The translations under genes were made by a program, and so were the position numbers. This document shows, piece after piece, positions 63,581 to 64,000 of a DNA stretch of 64,000 nucleotides; position 1 is the stretch's first letter; the number at the start of each line of letters is the position of its first letter. This stretch comes from Sphingopyxis terrae subsp. terrae NBRC 15098. Its GTDB lineage: Bacteria; Pseudomonadota; Alphaproteobacteria; Sphingomonadales; Sphingomonadaceae. The stretch is taken from positions 1-64,000 of the forward strand of contig NZ_BCZQ01000021.1 of the NCBI RefSeq assembly GCF_001598815.1, in the 5' to 3' direction. The notes below the pieces were generated by a model, which saw only the letters and a program-made list of their open reading frames with translations, ran no database searches and was not told the origin of the DNA.

Positions 63581-64000
63581 TGGCCCGATTTGCCCTCCTT
63601 CGCTTCACGCGCCGCGGCACGCTTGAGGTCGGCGAGAGTCGATTCGGCAAGGAGCTGATCCTCGATCATCTTGAGCTGTTCGCGGCGACGCGTCGGCGCC
63701 AGGCGCGGCGCGCTGTCGCTGCGCACCGGCGTTTCCGCCTGCGCCAGCACGACGGGCTTTTCGGCCGCGGGCTTCGCCTCCGCCTTGACCGGCGTTGCGG
63801 CGGGTTCGGGCGTTCCGACGGGGCTGACCATCGCCATCAGCACCGGCGCGACTTCATTGGCGCCGCGAGCGCGCGGCAGACCATCGAGCGAGGCAAGCTG
63901 GCGCTCGCTCGACAGATATTGCGAGGCATCCGGCGCTGAGTAGCCGAAGCTGTCGGCGTTCCACTGTTCGAGCTGGCGCATCGAGGCGCGCACCGCGAGT
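63577..64000 (-). CDS. ftsL: Probable FtsL C-terminal part, cut by the window edge
   Basis: An open frame of at least 141 codons runs off the right edge with no stop, so the N terminus is missing. The visible part is Ala/Pro/Glu-rich in the middle and has a helical, charged tail (RRREQLKMIEDQLLAESTLADLKRAAAREAKEGKSG). No membrane helix is visible, but it would lie beyond the edge. The assignment rests on position: it is immediately upstream of ftsI with a 4-base overlap, where ftsL sits in the dcw order. The 63991 GTG could also start a shorter protein. Confidence 0.6.
   Translation of the reverse strand, partial: LAVRASMRQLEQWNADSFGYSAPDASQYLSSERQLASLDGLPRARGANEVAPVLMAMVSPVGTPEPAATPVKAEAKPAAEKPVVLAQAETPVRSDSAPRLAPTRRREQLKMIEDQLLAESTLADLKRAAAREAKEGKSGQ

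Noticed and set aside
1..64000. CRISPR arrays, rRNA genes, prophage or complete insertion sequences
   Set aside because: No regularly spaced repeats, rRNA-like blocks, phage structural genes or transposase motifs were found; the only mobile-element-like feature is the 270-bp inverted-repeat element.

Overview
The window is a high-GC chromosomal segment from an alphaproteobacterium of the order Sphingomonadales; gene content and order look most like Sphingopyxis or a close relative (family-level inference, no search was run). Supporting signs are two large TonB-dependent receptors, the alphaproteobacterial dcw (division and cell wall) gene order, split glycine dehydrogenase genes (gcvPA/gcvPB) behind a tandem glycine riboswitch, and pervasive ATGA, GTGA and TGATG gene overlaps. 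I see no rRNA, no CRISPR array, no prophage and no transposase gene. Two tRNAs are present (Thr-TGT and Trp-CCA).

Layout. 0.1-3.4 kb: housekeeping genes on the minus strand (rimI, tsaB, a RutE-like nitroreductase, an Nfu-type Fe-S carrier), then a plus-strand DUF429-like protein and tRNA-Thr. 3.5-14.6 kb: a C4-dicarboxylate regulon. A LytS-type kinase gene, dctD and dctB lie on the minus strand; the divergent plus-strand set dctA, esterase, TonB receptor and M14 carboxypeptidase looks like one operon closed by a strong hairpin. Two near-palindromic sites exactly 32 bp apart sit in the dctB-dctA gap, and DctD lacks the GAFTGA loop needed to engage sigma-54. 14.6-20.7 kb: accessory genes, including a small Lys-rich exported protein, a TonB-like anchor protein, a TauD-type dioxygenase with a divergent Crp/Fnr regulator, a TetR regulator with a divergent PF10118 protein, and a DUF2147 protein.

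19.7-29.7 kb: a probable catabolic locus. It comprises a double HxlR regulator with two identical-spacing Cys/His clusters, a TonB receptor, and a divergent tight operon of nitronate-monooxygenase-like protein, carotenoid/stilbene-cleaving oxygenase, acyl-CoA ligase and two thiolases. The second thiolase has lost two catalytic positions. 29.8-31.5 kb: a serine hydrolase-MarR operon with a perfect palindrome over its promoter. 31.6-32.0 kb: tRNA-Trp and a 270-bp non-autonomous element with 24-bp perfect inverted repeats (MITE-like). 32.1-36.4 kb: a DMT transporter and GST, then a convergent acyl-CoA ligase/dehydrogenase pair.

36.5-43.5 kb (minus strand): the glycine cleavage operon gcvT-gcvH-(glycosyltransferase)-gcvPA-gcvPB, which continues into a small membrane protein, an ABA4-like protein and a DUF938 methyltransferase. 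43.6-64 kb (minus strand): the dcw cluster read as ftsL (cut by the window edge)-ftsI-murE-murF-mraY-murD-ftsW-murG-murC-murB-ddl-ftsQ-ftsA-ftsZ, followed by a TPR/SPOR protein, dgt and a short NAD(P)-binding protein. Together these genes build meso-diaminopimelate peptidoglycan and the divisome.
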